Positions 5,939-15,078 are shown, numbered from the stretch's first letter. The stretch is DNA of 24,513 bases from CAZFAI01 sp964516555 (GCA_964516555.1 CAZFAI010000008.1:1-24513); one strand, 5' to 3'. Translations and numbers: made by a program. The notes: a model not told the origin generated them from the letters alone.

Positions 5939-7387
5939 ATGGCATTAGATCTATCACTTGATAGTGGAAGTTATGACTGGAAAATATTGGAGAAACACGC
6001 ACGGGAGACCGGACTTGTCGTTGAAGATGTCAAGAAATGCTATGATTTTGCTCTAAAAGCACATGAGGGACAAAAAAGAGAATCGGGTGATGATTATTTT
6101 TCACATCCATTTTGGGTAGCCAAAGTTGTAACTCAACTTGGAATTGGCCACAAGGCAGTCTTTGCTGCACTACTCCATGATACCGTGGAGGATACAGATA
6201 CCACTCTTGATGAGATTGCCAATGAGTTTGGTGATGAAGTGGGACTGTTGGTTAACGGATTAACAGAGGTGAAAAAAAAGACAAAAGGAATAGAGGTTCA
6301 TGAAACAAATATTGAAATTTTCAGAAAATTTCTTTTTTCATCGGTAGACGACGTCAGAATTTTGATTGTAAGAATTGTAGACAAATTACACAACGGGTTG
6401 ACTATTGATAGTTTGCCAGAACAAAGAAAAATAAAATACGCTAAAAGAGTGTTTGGTATATATAGTCCCATTGCTGAATATGTAGGTTTGCATTATTTTA
6501 AGAGATTGCTAGAAGATATAGCTTTTAGAATATTATTACCGGAAGATGCGACTAAATTAGAAAGAGAATTGGAGAAAAGAAAACTATATGAATTAAGAGC
6601 ATTGGCTATGGTAAAAGCTGAATTAAATAAAATGCTTGACAACAACAAGATCAACGATTGTGTAGTGGAAGGAAGAATCAAAAGTCTTTACAGTACTTAT
6701 TCGAAAGTAAAAAAGAAAGGCTACGATAAAGTAAAAGACAGAGTTGGTATAAGGGTGATAACAAATAATATTGCAAATTGTTATTCGATTTTGGGACTTT
6801 TACATTCAAAATATAAATATATTCCGGAAGAGTTTGATGATTATATTTCATCACCAAAACCGAACGGATACAGATCCATACAAACAACAATAGTTTGGAA
6901 AGATAAGTTGACGGTTGAGGTGCAGATAAGAACAAAAGAAATGCATGAATTTAATGAATTCGGGCCAGCTTCTCATATTGCATACAAAATGAACAAGGGA
7001 ACTTATGAAAACATGAGTATGTCATGGGTCAGAGATTTAGTTTTGTGGCAACAAAAGGATGATACGGTAAAAAACTATCAGATTAATGTTCTTAAAAATT
7101 TTATTTACGTTTTTACACCTAAGGGCGATACCATACAGCTACCATCAGGAAGTACGGCACTAGACTTTGCCTACAGGATTCATACTGATATCGGAGACCA
7201 TTGCAATGGGGTAATAATCAACAAGAAAATGAAAAAAATAGATTCTGAATTACAGACCGGTGACATGGTGGAAATTCTTATTAGCAAAAAACTAAATGTA
7301 AATAAAAACTGGCTTGATCTGGTAAAAACATCGTGGGCCAAGGAACATATTAGAAAAGTTGTCAACACCAGGGAATCGCTTAGTTGA
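5939..7387 (+). CDS. rel: Rel-family (p)ppGpp synthetase/hydrolase lacking ACT domain, 482 aa
   Basis: Makes and degrades the stringent-response alarmone. ATG at 5939, one base after the sortase stop, is preferred over the overlapping TTG at 5918. The HD hydrolase domain (about 35-190) looks intact: SHP, LLHDTVEDT (H80, D81) and RIVDKLHNGLT. The synthetase domain (about 230-345) keeps the catalytic Asp in DRVGIRVI and the Glu in VEVQIRT. TGS follows (about 385-450; FIYVFTPKGDTIQLPSGSTA) and the protein then ends, without the helical, zinc-finger and ACT regions of full-length Rel, which is usually over 700 aa. Two oddities: the basic RxKD loop of bifunctional enzymes reads EFDD, the EXDD form known from synthetase-only RelA; and the usual GYQSLHT reads GYRSIQT. 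The family call is secure; the balance of activities is uncertain. Confidence 0.94.
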   Translation: MALDLSLDSGSYDWKILEKHARETGLVVEDVKKCYDFALKAHEGQKRESGDDYFSHPFWVAKVVTQLGIGHKAVFAALLHDTVEDTDTTLDEIANEFGDEVGLLVNGLTEVKKKTKGIEVHETNIEIFRKFLFSSVDDVRILIVRIVDKLHNGLTIDSLPEQRKIKYAKRVFGIYSPIAEYVGLHYFKRLLEDIAFRILLPEDATKLERELEKRKLYELRALAMVKAELNKMLDNNKINDCVVEGRIKSLYSTYSKVKKKGYDKVKDRVGIRVITNNIANCYSILGLLHSKYKYIPEEFDDYISSPKPNGYRSIQTTIVWKDKLTVEVQIRTKEMHEFNEFGPASHIAYKMNKGTYENMSMSWVRDLVLWQQKDDTVKNYQINVLKNFIYVFTPKGDTIQLPSGSTALDFAYRIHTDIGDHCNGVIINKKMKKIDSELQTGDMVEILISKKLNVNKNWLDLVKTSWAKEHIRKVVNTRESLS

Positions 7388-7393
7388 TATAAT
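7388..7393 (+). promoter_or_regulatory. Candidate extended -10 box of tyrS
   Basis: TATAAT preceded by TGA, giving the extended -10 form TGnTATAAT, 7 bases before the tyrS ATG in the 13-base gap after rel. It would allow tyrS to be transcribed without the sortase-rel message. Confidence 0.5.
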
Positions 7394-7400
7394 TCAATTT

Positions 7401-8543
7401 ATGGACAATAAGGAATTAAGCAAAAAAGAAAAGATTAAAATAATATCTAGAAATTGCCAGGAAATATTAACTGAAGAAGATTTAAATAAGCTACTAGATA
7501 ATAAAACTCAACTTAGTCATTATATTGGTTTTGAAATTTCTGGGATGGTTCATTTAGGGACTGGTTTGGTTTCCATGGGAAAGATAGCCGATTTTTTGGC
7601 TGTAGGTGCAAAATGCCGGATATTTTTGGCCGATTTTCATTCATATTTAAACAACAAATTAGGCGGAGATTGGGAAAGAATCAGATGGGCAACGGAAAAC
7701 TATTTTAAAGAAGGTTTAATTGCTACACTAAAATGTTGGGGGGTTGAAAAGGATCAAGTAGAGTTTATAAATGGGAAAGATTTGTATGAAAACAACTTAA
7801 AGCATTGGGAGACATTTATGGAAGTGGGTAAACATGTGACTTTGTCCCGAAACATGAGATCGATATCAATTATGGGAAAGAAAAAAGGTCAGGATGTAGA
7901 CATGGCGACTCTATTTTATCCCCCACTACAGGTGGCAGATATTTTTACTATGAATGTGAACTTGGCTCACGCAGGGATGGATCAGAGAAAGGCACACGTA
8001 GTAGCACGACAAGTCGCCGGAAAGCTAAAAATTAATCCCCTAAAAAATAGTAAGGGTGAAACAATAAGTCCGGTGGCGATACACCACAATTTAATTGCAG
8101 GACTTAGCGGGCCGGAACAGGTTGATTTAAGCCAAAAAAGAGAAGATATTGGCATTGATCTAAAAATGAGTAAATCCAAGCCCAGTAGTGCAATTTTTGT
8201 ACATGACAGCCAGGATGAAATTCGGGAAAAAATTAAAAAAGCATATGGACCGCCTCAAGATGTCGACTACAATCCTCTGATTAATTGGGTTGAAACATTA
8301 GTGTTTTGGGGTGAAAAGGAGGGAAGTTTTACAATAAACAGACCCCAACGCTATGGTGGTAACGTTACGTATAACAATGTAGATATTTTAATAGAAGACT
8401 ATAAGTCAGGAAAGCTATTTCCACTGGACTTGAAAAATTCTTTAGCGGATTGGCTGGTGGAAAAATTAGAACCGGCACGGAAGCATTTTGAAGGTGAGAA
8501 GGCCAGAGAGGGGTTGAAGATGATGAAGAAGTGGTTAAGTTAA
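7401..8543 (+). CDS. tyrS: Tyrosyl-tRNA synthetase of archaeal/eukaryotic type, 380 aa
   Basis: Charges tRNA-Tyr. The sequence follows the Methanocaldococcus jannaschii TyrRS pattern rather than the usual bacterial one: YIGFEISGMVHLG (class I HIGH-type motif), IFLADFHSYLN, YPPLQVADIF with the Tyr, Gln and Asp that contact tyrosine in the archaeal enzyme, AGMDQRKAHVVARQ, the KMSKSK signature, then EIREKIKKAYGPP and the C-terminal LFPLDLKNSLADWLVEKLEP. Kept Tyr and Asp contacts argue for tyrosine, not tryptophan. ATG 7401 is chosen over a TTG at 7359 inside rel because it gives a normal N-terminus and a -10 box precedes it. The 3' end overlaps the uvrC 3' end by 9 bases. Confidence 0.92.
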   Translation: MDNKELSKKEKIKIISRNCQEILTEEDLNKLLDNKTQLSHYIGFEISGMVHLGTGLVSMGKIADFLAVGAKCRIFLADFHSYLNNKLGGDWERIRWATENYFKEGLIATLKCWGVEKDQVEFINGKDLYENNLKHWETFMEVGKHVTLSRNMRSISIMGKKKGQDVDMATLFYPPLQVADIFTMNVNLAHAGMDQRKAHVVARQVAGKLKINPLKNSKGETISPVAIHHNLIAGLSGPEQVDLSQKREDIGIDLKMSKSKPSSAIFVHDSQDEIREKIKKAYGPPQDVDYNPLINWVETLVFWGEKEGSFTINRPQRYGGNVTYNNVDILIEDYKSGKLFPLDLKNSLADWLVEKLEPARKHFEGEKAREGLKMMKKWLS

Positions 8544-9815
8544 GGACTGTCTTTTCTGTAATTGACGGCGGTAATTGTTGGCAAAACGGTGAGCTTCATT
8601 CCTGAGTCTTTGGAGCAATTTAAGTGTCTCCGAATTGCGCGGTAAATTTACTTCGACAAACGTTTCGGAAGTTTTTATAACCAAAGTCTCCTGTTTTTTG
8701 GCCAGACCGAGAAGAGCAATATTTTTTCTTGATTGAAGTTTGAGGGCGGAATCTGCGGCACTAACCTGAGGTTTGCCACCATCAACTAATATTATGTCGG
8801 GATAATCCCATTCAAAGTGTTTAAGGCGACGCCAAACAATTTCTTTTATCATATACTGGTCATCGGGCGTATCTTTTGTATAAATTTTAAATTTTCTGAA
8901 TTGATTGACATCAATTATGTTGTTTTGAAAAACAACCATTGATCCAACAAAATATTTTGAGCCTAAATTAGAAATATCGTAAGCTTCAATCCTGTTAACT
9001 TTTTTGAGATTAGGGAAATAATTTGAAAGTAATGTATTTAAACCGTTTGTAGCCAAATATACCCTATCTTCGGGTAGGTTTGCTTGTTCGAAAAGATTGT
9101 TTAGGTTGTGCCAACCAGAGATTATATAATCCAAGTAGGATATTTGATCGCGAATCACTAGTGCTCTTTCGAAATTATTATTTTTTGATTCAGATAGCAT
9201 CTCTTTTAAAAGTGATTTTCGAAGTGAAACAAAATCGCCTGATAAAACTTTTTTTATTCTCCGGATGTTATTTTGGTAAGTTTTGGGATCGGGGTTCGGA
9301 CCCGGACATAGTTTAAGATGACAATAAAGACATGAATCCTGAGGGTGCCGAGATGATGTGCGGAAAGGAAAAATACGACGTATAGTTTTCAGAAGCGATT
9401 TGACTGCAAGTCCACTGGGAAAAGGACCGAAGGACAAGGCGTTGGGAGGAATTTTGGCTGCGTGAGCTGAAAAGACTAAAGGGATTTTGTCCTTGGTAAT
9501 GCAAATATAGATATAACTTTTATCATCTTTTAGTTGAGAATTATACTTTGGACGGTACTGTTTTATTAAAGAAGATTCAAGTATCAGTGCTTCTATTTCC
9601 GAACCAACGGTTTGGTAATCAATTGACGAAATATTTGAAACTAATTTTTGAGTTTTGGGGCCAAGAGCATCGTCTTTTTGAAAATATTGACTAACGCGCT
9701 TTTTTAGATTTATTGCTTTACCTACATAGATTATTTCACCTTTTTGGTTTTTGTAGATATATATTCCCGGCTGCTGAGGAATCTTATTTAGCTGTTTTTG
9801 ATAGTTGAAGGTCAT
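8535..9815 (-). CDS. uvrC: Excinuclease ABC subunit C without HhH domain, 426 aa
   Basis: Makes the dual incisions of nucleotide excision repair after UvrA and UvrB locate damage. Domains in order: GIY-YIG nuclease (about 12-95; PGIYIYKN, IIYVGKAINLKKR, ALILESSLIKQYRPKYN), a Cys-containing linker (CLYCHLKLCPGPN), a UVR motif for UvrB binding (about 205-240), and the RNase H-like nuclease with AYDISNLG, DDQYMIKE, LVDGGKPQ and RNEAHRFA, which supplies the Asp/His catalytic set. It then stops: the tandem HhH DNA-binding domain of standard UvrC (around 600 aa) is missing. ATG at 9815 lies inside the end of uvrA (32-base overlap), so it is likely coupled to uvrA. The 3' end overlaps tyrS. Confidence 0.95.
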   Translation of the reverse strand: MTFNYQKQLNKIPQQPGIYIYKNQKGEIIYVGKAINLKKRVSQYFQKDDALGPKTQKLVSNISSIDYQTVGSEIEALILESSLIKQYRPKYNSQLKDDKSYIYICITKDKIPLVFSAHAAKIPPNALSFGPFPSGLAVKSLLKTIRRIFPFRTSSRHPQDSCLYCHLKLCPGPNPDPKTYQNNIRRIKKVLSGDFVSLRKSLLKEMLSESKNNNFERALVIRDQISYLDYIISGWHNLNNLFEQANLPEDRVYLATNGLNTLLSNYFPNLKKVNRIEAYDISNLGSKYFVGSMVVFQNNIIDVNQFRKFKIYTKDTPDDQYMIKEIVWRRLKHFEWDYPDIILVDGGKPQVSAADSALKLQSRKNIALLGLAKKQETLVIKTSETFVEVNLPRNSETLKLLQRLRNEAHRFANNYRRQLQKRQSLT

Positions 9816-12498
9816 GTAATGAAAGATGTTTTTTTAAGTACTTTCCAGTATAGCTTGATTTACAAGATATCACTTCGTCAACTGTTCCGGAGACAAGTAC
9901 ATATCCTCCTTTTTCGCCGCCTTCGGGACCCATGTCGATAATATGGTCGGAATTTTTGATAACGTCAAGATTGTGTTCTATGACAACAACAGTATTACCC
10001 ATATCTACTAATTTTCTTAATACTTTAATAAGTTTATCAATGTCGTAGAAGTGAAGGCCGGTAGTGGGTTCGTCGAGTATGTAAAGAGTCTTGCTGCCAA
10101 TTTTTTTAACAAGTTCTCGACTGATCTTTAGACGCTGGGATTCGCCGCCAGAGAGGGTGTTTGAAGGTTGACCCAGTTCCAGATAACCTAACCCCACCTC
10201 CTGAATAGTAGATAGTTTTCTTTTGATGATGGGAATATTTTTGAAAAATTCAGCAGCTTCGTCAATTGTCATTTTCAATATTTCAGCGATATTTTTGCCC
10301 TTGTAATCGACTTCTAAGGTTTCATCTTTATATCGACTGCCACCGCATTCTTCACAGGTAACGTAGATATCAGGTAAAAATTGCATTTCAATTTTAATTT
10401 GACCCTGACCTTCACAAGCATCACATCGGCCATTTTTGACATTAAATGAAAAACGACCAGGGCCGAATCCTCTAATTTGGGCCTCGGTGGTTTTCGACAT
10501 TAGCTTTCTTATTTCATCAAATACTTTAGTATAAGTAGCGGGGTTGCTTCGGGGAGTTTTACCGATCGGAGATTGGTCAACTAGCAGTACATCAGATATA
10601 TATTGATATCCATCTATACTATCGTATTCGCCTATGGTACCGTAGTATGAACCATATATCCCCTTTCTGATTCCACCATATAGTGTGTCGTGAATAAGAG
10701 TAGATTTACCGCTACCTGATACACCGGTAACGCAAATAAAACTATTGATCGGAAATTCAACATTGATATTTTTTAGGTTCCATTGACGACAACCTGATAA
10801 TTTTATCGATTCACCTAAGTTAGCTTTTGAAGGAGAAGATTTGATAGACATTTGACCTGAAATATATTTACCAGTAAGACTTGTTTTTGATGACAGTAAC
10901 TCTTCCAAAGATCCCTGGGCAACAATTTCCCCTCCATTCTTGCCGGCGTAGGTACCAAAATCGACAACATAGTCAGCATTCCTGATAACATCTTCGTCGT
11001 GCTCTACAACAACGACAGTATTGCCTAACTCCTTTAATTTTTTGAGGGTATTTATCAGCCTGTCATTGTCGCGCGAGTGAAGACCAATAGTGGGTTCGTC
11101 AAGAATGTAAAGAACCCCAGTAAGACCGGTACCAATTTGGCTAGCGAGCCGGATTCGTTGAGATTCACCTGAAGACAAAGTACCGGCTTCACGCTCTAGA
11201 CTTAAGTAATCCAATCCAACAGCTAAAAGAAATTCCAATCTGGAAGATATTTCTTTTCTTATAGGAAGGAGAATTTCTTTTTCCTTGTCGCTTTGCAATT
11301 CACTATCCAAATTTTGAATCCAGTTTGATAATTGTTCCACCGGAAGCCTGGATATTTCATATATGTTTTTGGTCAATATTGTCACCGAAAGGGCTTCCTG
11401 GTTCAGTCTGGATCCGAGACATAAAGGGCAGGTTTCTTTTATCATAAACTTTTCGAGCTCTTCACGGACGGTTTCGGAAGTAGAAGTAAAGTATTTGCTT
11501 TCAAGCATTTTTGCTTTCCATTCAGGAAACTTTGATCTATCAATCTGAAATTTTGACCCCAAACCTTTGCACTCAGAACAGGCACCCTGAGGCGAATTAA
11601 AAGAGAAAAGGCGAGGTTCGATTTGAGGCAGGGAAATATTGCAGTTAGGACAGGCATAATTTTCAGAAAAGAGGGTATCTATCATTTCTTTTGGGTTTTC
11701 CGGGAATGTAAATGAAGGGTCTACCACTTCTGAGATAACAACCAAGCCGTTACTGAGCTTCATAGCCTGCTCAACGTCGTCGATTAATCTGTCGGTTAGT
11801 TCTTTGATACTTTCTTTTTTAAAGTTTTCCTTGGAAACAGTTACCCGATCAATGACCGCATCGATGTTGTGTTTGTTGGTTTTGGCAATAGAAAATTCCG
11901 AGTAAAGGTCGATTAAAAAATTGTCTGCCCTGATCCATTTGAAACCCTGCTTTCTAAGATTCTCGGTAAGTCCACGGAAATCACCGGCTTTATTGCGGAC
12001 CATCGGTGACAAAACAAGAAACCGGAAACTTTCCGGTCCAAGCAATTTACTTTGAACATTTAAAATAATTTGGTTGACAATTTGTTTACTGGTTTGTGGT
12101 GCTACTTCACGATTACAGATAGGACAATGCGGATGGCCGATCCTGGCGTACAGTAATCTTAGATAATCATAAATTTCGGTAACCGTGCCTACAGTAGACC
12201 TGGGATTGTGAGATATTGCTTTCTGGTTTATGGCAATTGACGGAGAGAGTCCTTCGATAAGATCGACTTCCGGCCTTTTCATGTTTCCCAAAAACTGACG
12301 GGCATACGAAGACAAACTCTCTACATAACGTCTCTGGCCTTCAGCAAATAAAGTGTCAAATGCCATTGATGACTTGCCACTTCCGGATACTCCGGTAAAA
12401 ACAACCAATTCATTTTTGGGGAACTCAAAATTAACATCTTTTAGGTTATTTTCCCTGGCTCCTTTGACGATAATTTTGTTTTGATTAATGTTGTTCAT
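9784..12498 (-). CDS. uvrA: Excinuclease ABC subunit A, 904 aa
   Basis: Damage-sensing ABC ATPase of nucleotide excision repair. The first P-loop GVSGSGKS is at residues 36-43, the first ABC signature is GTLSSGESQRIRLASQIG, and the second half repeats the pattern with GVSGSGKST and TLSGGESQRLKISREL, each with ILDEPT Walker B segments. Zinc modules are visible as CPNC...CSEC (near ENYACPNC and GACSECKGLG) and CDAC...CEEC. Length is slightly below the usual 940. The start lies 2 bases after the uvrB stop and the 3' end overlaps uvrC by 32 bases, so uvrB-uvrA-uvrC are one transcript with coupled translation. Confidence 0.98.
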   Translation of the reverse strand: MNNINQNKIIVKGARENNLKDVNFEFPKNELVVFTGVSGSGKSSMAFDTLFAEGQRRYVESLSSYARQFLGNMKRPEVDLIEGLSPSIAINQKAISHNPRSTVGTVTEIYDYLRLLYARIGHPHCPICNREVAPQTSKQIVNQIILNVQSKLLGPESFRFLVLSPMVRNKAGDFRGLTENLRKQGFKWIRADNFLIDLYSEFSIAKTNKHNIDAVIDRVTVSKENFKKESIKELTDRLIDDVEQAMKLSNGLVVISEVVDPSFTFPENPKEMIDTLFSENYACPNCNISLPQIEPRLFSFNSPQGACSECKGLGSKFQIDRSKFPEWKAKMLESKYFTSTSETVREELEKFMIKETCPLCLGSRLNQEALSVTILTKNIYEISRLPVEQLSNWIQNLDSELQSDKEKEILLPIRKEISSRLEFLLAVGLDYLSLEREAGTLSSGESQRIRLASQIGTGLTGVLYILDEPTIGLHSRDNDRLINTLKKLKELGNTVVVVEHDEDVIRNADYVVDFGTYAGKNGGEIVAQGSLEELLSSKTSLTGKYISGQMSIKSSPSKANLGESIKLSGCRQWNLKNINVEFPINSFICVTGVSGSGKSTLIHDTLYGGIRKGIYGSYYGTIGEYDSIDGYQYISDVLLVDQSPIGKTPRSNPATYTKVFDEIRKLMSKTTEAQIRGFGPGRFSFNVKNGRCDACEGQGQIKIEMQFLPDIYVTCEECGGSRYKDETLEVDYKGKNIAEILKMTIDEAAEFFKNIPIIKRKLSTIQEVGLGYLELGQPSNTLSGGESQRLKISRELVKKIGSKTLYILDEPTTGLHFYDIDKLIKVLRKLVDMGNTVVVIEHNLDVIKNSDHIIDMGPEGGEKGGYVLVSGTVDEVISCKSSYTGKYLKKHLSLHDLQLSKTAK

Positions 12499-12500
12499 AG

Positions 12501-14495
12501 TTATAAATCGACTTGGCGTATTTTGTCTCTAATTTTTATGGCCTCTTCAAAGTTTAAATCTGCTGCCATCTGTCTCATTTGTTTCTTTAAATCACGAAGG
12601 TAGGTTTTTCTTTGCTGTGGTGTCAGAGACATTGGGTCTGTTTCGGTCAAAATAGGTTTATCTTTGTCGGTTTCGACTTCGATTATTTTTGGACGGATTG
12701 ATTTTAACACGGTTTGTGGTGTTATGTTATTTTCCTGATTATATTTAATCTGAATTTTCCGACGACGGTTGACTTCTTTTATGGCCGAGTCCATAGCATC
12801 CGACATGGTATCGGCATAGAGAATAACTTTTCCTGACAAATTACGAGAGGCACGTCCCATTATTTGAATTAATGAGGAGCGGGAACGAAGGAACCCCTGC
12901 TGATCTGCGTCAATAATGGCAACCAGAGAAACTTCCGGCAAATCAAGACCTTCACGAAGCAGATTTATTCCAACCAGTACGTCGTAGTTTCCGGAACGTA
13001 AATTATCCAGAATGGATGATCTTTCCAGAGTATCAATGTCAGCGTGAAGGTAGGCTACTTTAAAGGGCTGGGGTGTGTTGGCCGGCTCTGATAAATAGGC
13101 GGCTAAATCTTCAGCCATTCTTTTAGTTAGTGTAATGACTAAAACTCTTTCCTCATTTTTTATCCGATTATCAATTTCCTTGATTAAATCAGGTACTTGT
13201 CCCTGACTTTTCTTTATTTCGATGGGTGGGTCAATTAGTCCTGTAGGCCGGATTATCTGTTCGACAATTACATTGTTTGAGTCTTCGATTTCATATTTGG
13301 ACGGAGTGGCGGAAGCGTATATTATATTTGGTACCCGATTATAAAATTCATTAAACTTTAAGGGTCTGTTGTCGAGTGCAGAAGGCAGGCGGAACCCAAA
13401 ATCAACAAGGTTTTTCTTTCGAGCAAGATCGCCCTGGTACATACCGCCAATTTGAGGAACTGTGACATGCGATTCGTCAATTACACATAAAAACTTATCT
13501 CCCCAGATATGCCTGAAATAATCTACAAGAGTGAACGGAGGATCTCCTGTCTTCCGAGCCTGTTCGAAATATATGGAATAATTTTCGATACCATTGACAT
13601 AACCCATTTCCTCAATCATTTCCAAATCGTACTCCACCCTTTGTTTGATACGATGAGCTTCCAATATTTTATTTTGAGATTCAAACATTTTGACTTGTTT
13701 GCTTAAGTCAGATCTGATGGTTTTGAATATGGTTTTGAGATCGGCACTGGCTGCTCCGACGTATTGTTTGGCGGCATAGAGCCGGAATTTATCCAAGGTA
13801 AACTCGTTGCCGGAGAATGGGTGTCTTTGAATTATTTTTTGAAGTAAATTGTTTTCAAATTCAAAGGATATAATCCAATCCTGATAAGAAGGCCAGATCT
13901 CTATTGTCTCACCGCGTACTCTGAAGGTTGACCTTTTGAATTCCAACTCGCTTCTGGTGTAAAAAAGAGAGACAAGATCCTCAAAAAGTTTACGGCGGTT
14001 CCAGATTTGTCCTGTCTCAAAATCGATGGTACGGCCACTAAATTCTATGGGGTCGCCGATATTATAAATACAGCTGACTGAAGCAATTACGATATTATCG
14101 CTACCAGAGAATAAATTAGAAGAGGCTTCCAGTCTTAGTTTGTCTATCAGGTCGTTGATCTCTACTTCTTTGGCTATATAGGTATCAGTGGCTGGTATAT
14201 AGGCTTCGGGCTGATAAAAGTCATAATAAGAAACAAAGTAAGACACTTTGTTCTCCGGGAATAATTCTTTGAACTCCTGATATAGCTGGCCGGCGAGAGT
14301 TTTATTGTGAGATATGATTAAAGTTGGTAATTGGGTTTGTTGAATAAAATTAGCTATAGTAAAGGTTTTACCTGAGCCGGTAACACCAAGGAGTGTTTGT
14401 TTATTTTTGCCGTTATTATAGTTGTCTACGAGTTGACGTATAGCTTTGGGCTGATCTCCTGACGGAGCATAATCGGTTTTTATTGAAAACGGCAC
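12501..14495 (-). CDS. uvrB: Excinuclease ABC subunit B, 664 aa (GTG start)
   Basis: Helicase-like subunit that verifies damage and recruits UvrC. GTG at 14495 is chosen: it gives MPFSIKTDYAPSGDQPKAI, the normal UvrB N-terminus, whereas the frame's further 39 codons upstream overlap the YflT-like gene and look unrelated. Walker A GVTGSGKT is at 37-44. The beta-hairpin region SYYDFYQPEAYIPATDTYI, the DESH Walker B, the helicase motif QIMGRASRN and a C-terminal UVR motif (about 630-664, LRDLKKQMRQMAADLNFEEA) are all present. Candidate extended -10 TGATAAAAT is 7 bases before the GTG. First of the three uvr genes; the YflT-like gene precedes it by 40 bases. Confidence 0.97.
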   Translation of the reverse strand: MPFSIKTDYAPSGDQPKAIRQLVDNYNNGKNKQTLLGVTGSGKTFTIANFIQQTQLPTLIISHNKTLAGQLYQEFKELFPENKVSYFVSYYDFYQPEAYIPATDTYIAKEVEINDLIDKLRLEASSNLFSGSDNIVIASVSCIYNIGDPIEFSGRTIDFETGQIWNRRKLFEDLVSLFYTRSELEFKRSTFRVRGETIEIWPSYQDWIISFEFENNLLQKIIQRHPFSGNEFTLDKFRLYAAKQYVGAASADLKTIFKTIRSDLSKQVKMFESQNKILEAHRIKQRVEYDLEMIEEMGYVNGIENYSIYFEQARKTGDPPFTLVDYFRHIWGDKFLCVIDESHVTVPQIGGMYQGDLARKKNLVDFGFRLPSALDNRPLKFNEFYNRVPNIIYASATPSKYEIEDSNNVIVEQIIRPTGLIDPPIEIKKSQGQVPDLIKEIDNRIKNEERVLVITLTKRMAEDLAAYLSEPANTPQPFKVAYLHADIDTLERSSILDNLRSGNYDVLVGINLLREGLDLPEVSLVAIIDADQQGFLRSRSSLIQIMGRASRNLSGKVILYADTMSDAMDSAIKEVNRRRKIQIKYNQENNITPQTVLKSIRPKIIEVETDKDKPILTETDPMSLTPQQRKTYLRDLKKQMRQMAADLNFEEAIKIRDKIRQVDL

Positions 14496-14502
14496 AAGTA
14501 CT

Positions 14503-14508
14503 ATTTTA
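14503..14508 (-). promoter_or_regulatory. Candidate extended -10 box of uvrB
   Basis: TGATAAAAT on the minus strand (TAAAAT at 14508-14503), 7 bases before the GTG start of uvrB and within the 40-base gap after the YflT-like gene. No SOS-like operator was recognised next to it. Confidence 0.45.
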
Positions 14509-14535
14509 TCAAAAAGTCTTTGGGTTTTGTTTGGG

Positions 14536-15066
14536 TTAGATATTTGATTCAAGATCAATATTGGCAGTAGTGATATCTGTTGCCAGAACACCCGTCTCCT
14601 GCAACAACTCAACTACTTCAGACTCTTTTGAAGGAGACGTATTAACAACCAAAAGAACCAAGCCATCCCTAATACTATTGAAATAAAAGGTGGCCTTATT
14701 GTGAGGTATTTCTAGAGATTCCATTGATTTAACCAGTAATTCCGGATAATTATTCCCATCTGGTAAGTTGGAAACTAGTGCATCAGTCAAGTTGCCACCA
14801 AAGATTACTTTTCCAATTTCATGAAAATCAACAAATTTAACTTTCCCTAAAGATTTACCAACAGAGGCGAATAAGGATCCATAGTAAGGCTGGTCGATAA
14901 TTGGCGTGGTGATAATTTCATCTTCAAGTCTTCTAGAAGCTTGAGAGTTAATAACTTCCCTGCCGATTAGTGAAATTTTGTCAAAGTAACCAGAATTTTT
15001 TAGGTTAGTAATAGAATTGTAAACGAAATTATGGTCATCATAGAAACCAACCACAAGTACTGCCAT
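14536..15066 (-). CDS. YflT/general-stress-17M-like protein, 176 aa
   Basis: A small, probably cytoplasmic protein of unknown biochemical role. The N-terminus AVLVVGFYDDHNFVYNSITN looks like the first strand and helix of a ferredoxin-like fold, and IPHNKATFYFNSIRDGLVLL (from about residue 119) closely resembles the YflT/GSP17M pattern of a LGIP-type turn, a helix, then a 'GG/DG-LVLV' strand. It lies 40 bases upstream of uvrB on the same strand, so it may be co-transcribed with the repair genes, which would fit a stress link. TATAAA at 15073-15078 is 6 bases before ATG. The family call is from pattern memory and needs a profile search; the gene itself is secure. Confidence 0.6.
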   Translation of the reverse strand: MAVLVVGFYDDHNFVYNSITNLKNSGYFDKISLIGREVINSQASRRLEDEIITTPIIDQPYYGSLFASVGKSLGKVKFVDFHEIGKVIFGGNLTDALVSNLPDGNNYPELLVKSMESLEIPHNKATFYFNSIRDGLVLLVVNTSPSKESEVVELLQETGVLATDITTANIDLESNI

Positions 15067-15072
15067 AAATTA

Positions 15073-15078
15073 TTTATA
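15073..15078 (-). promoter_or_regulatory. Candidate -10 box of the YflT-like/uvr cluster
   Basis: TATAAA on the minus strand 6 bases before the ATG at 15066, in the 52-base gap after the previous gene. No clear -35 was seen. Confidence 0.4.

Noticed and set aside
14496..14612. 39-codon N-terminal extension of uvrB
   Set aside because: It overlaps the YflT-like gene in another frame and has no UvrB similarity; GTG 14495 gives the normal N-terminus.
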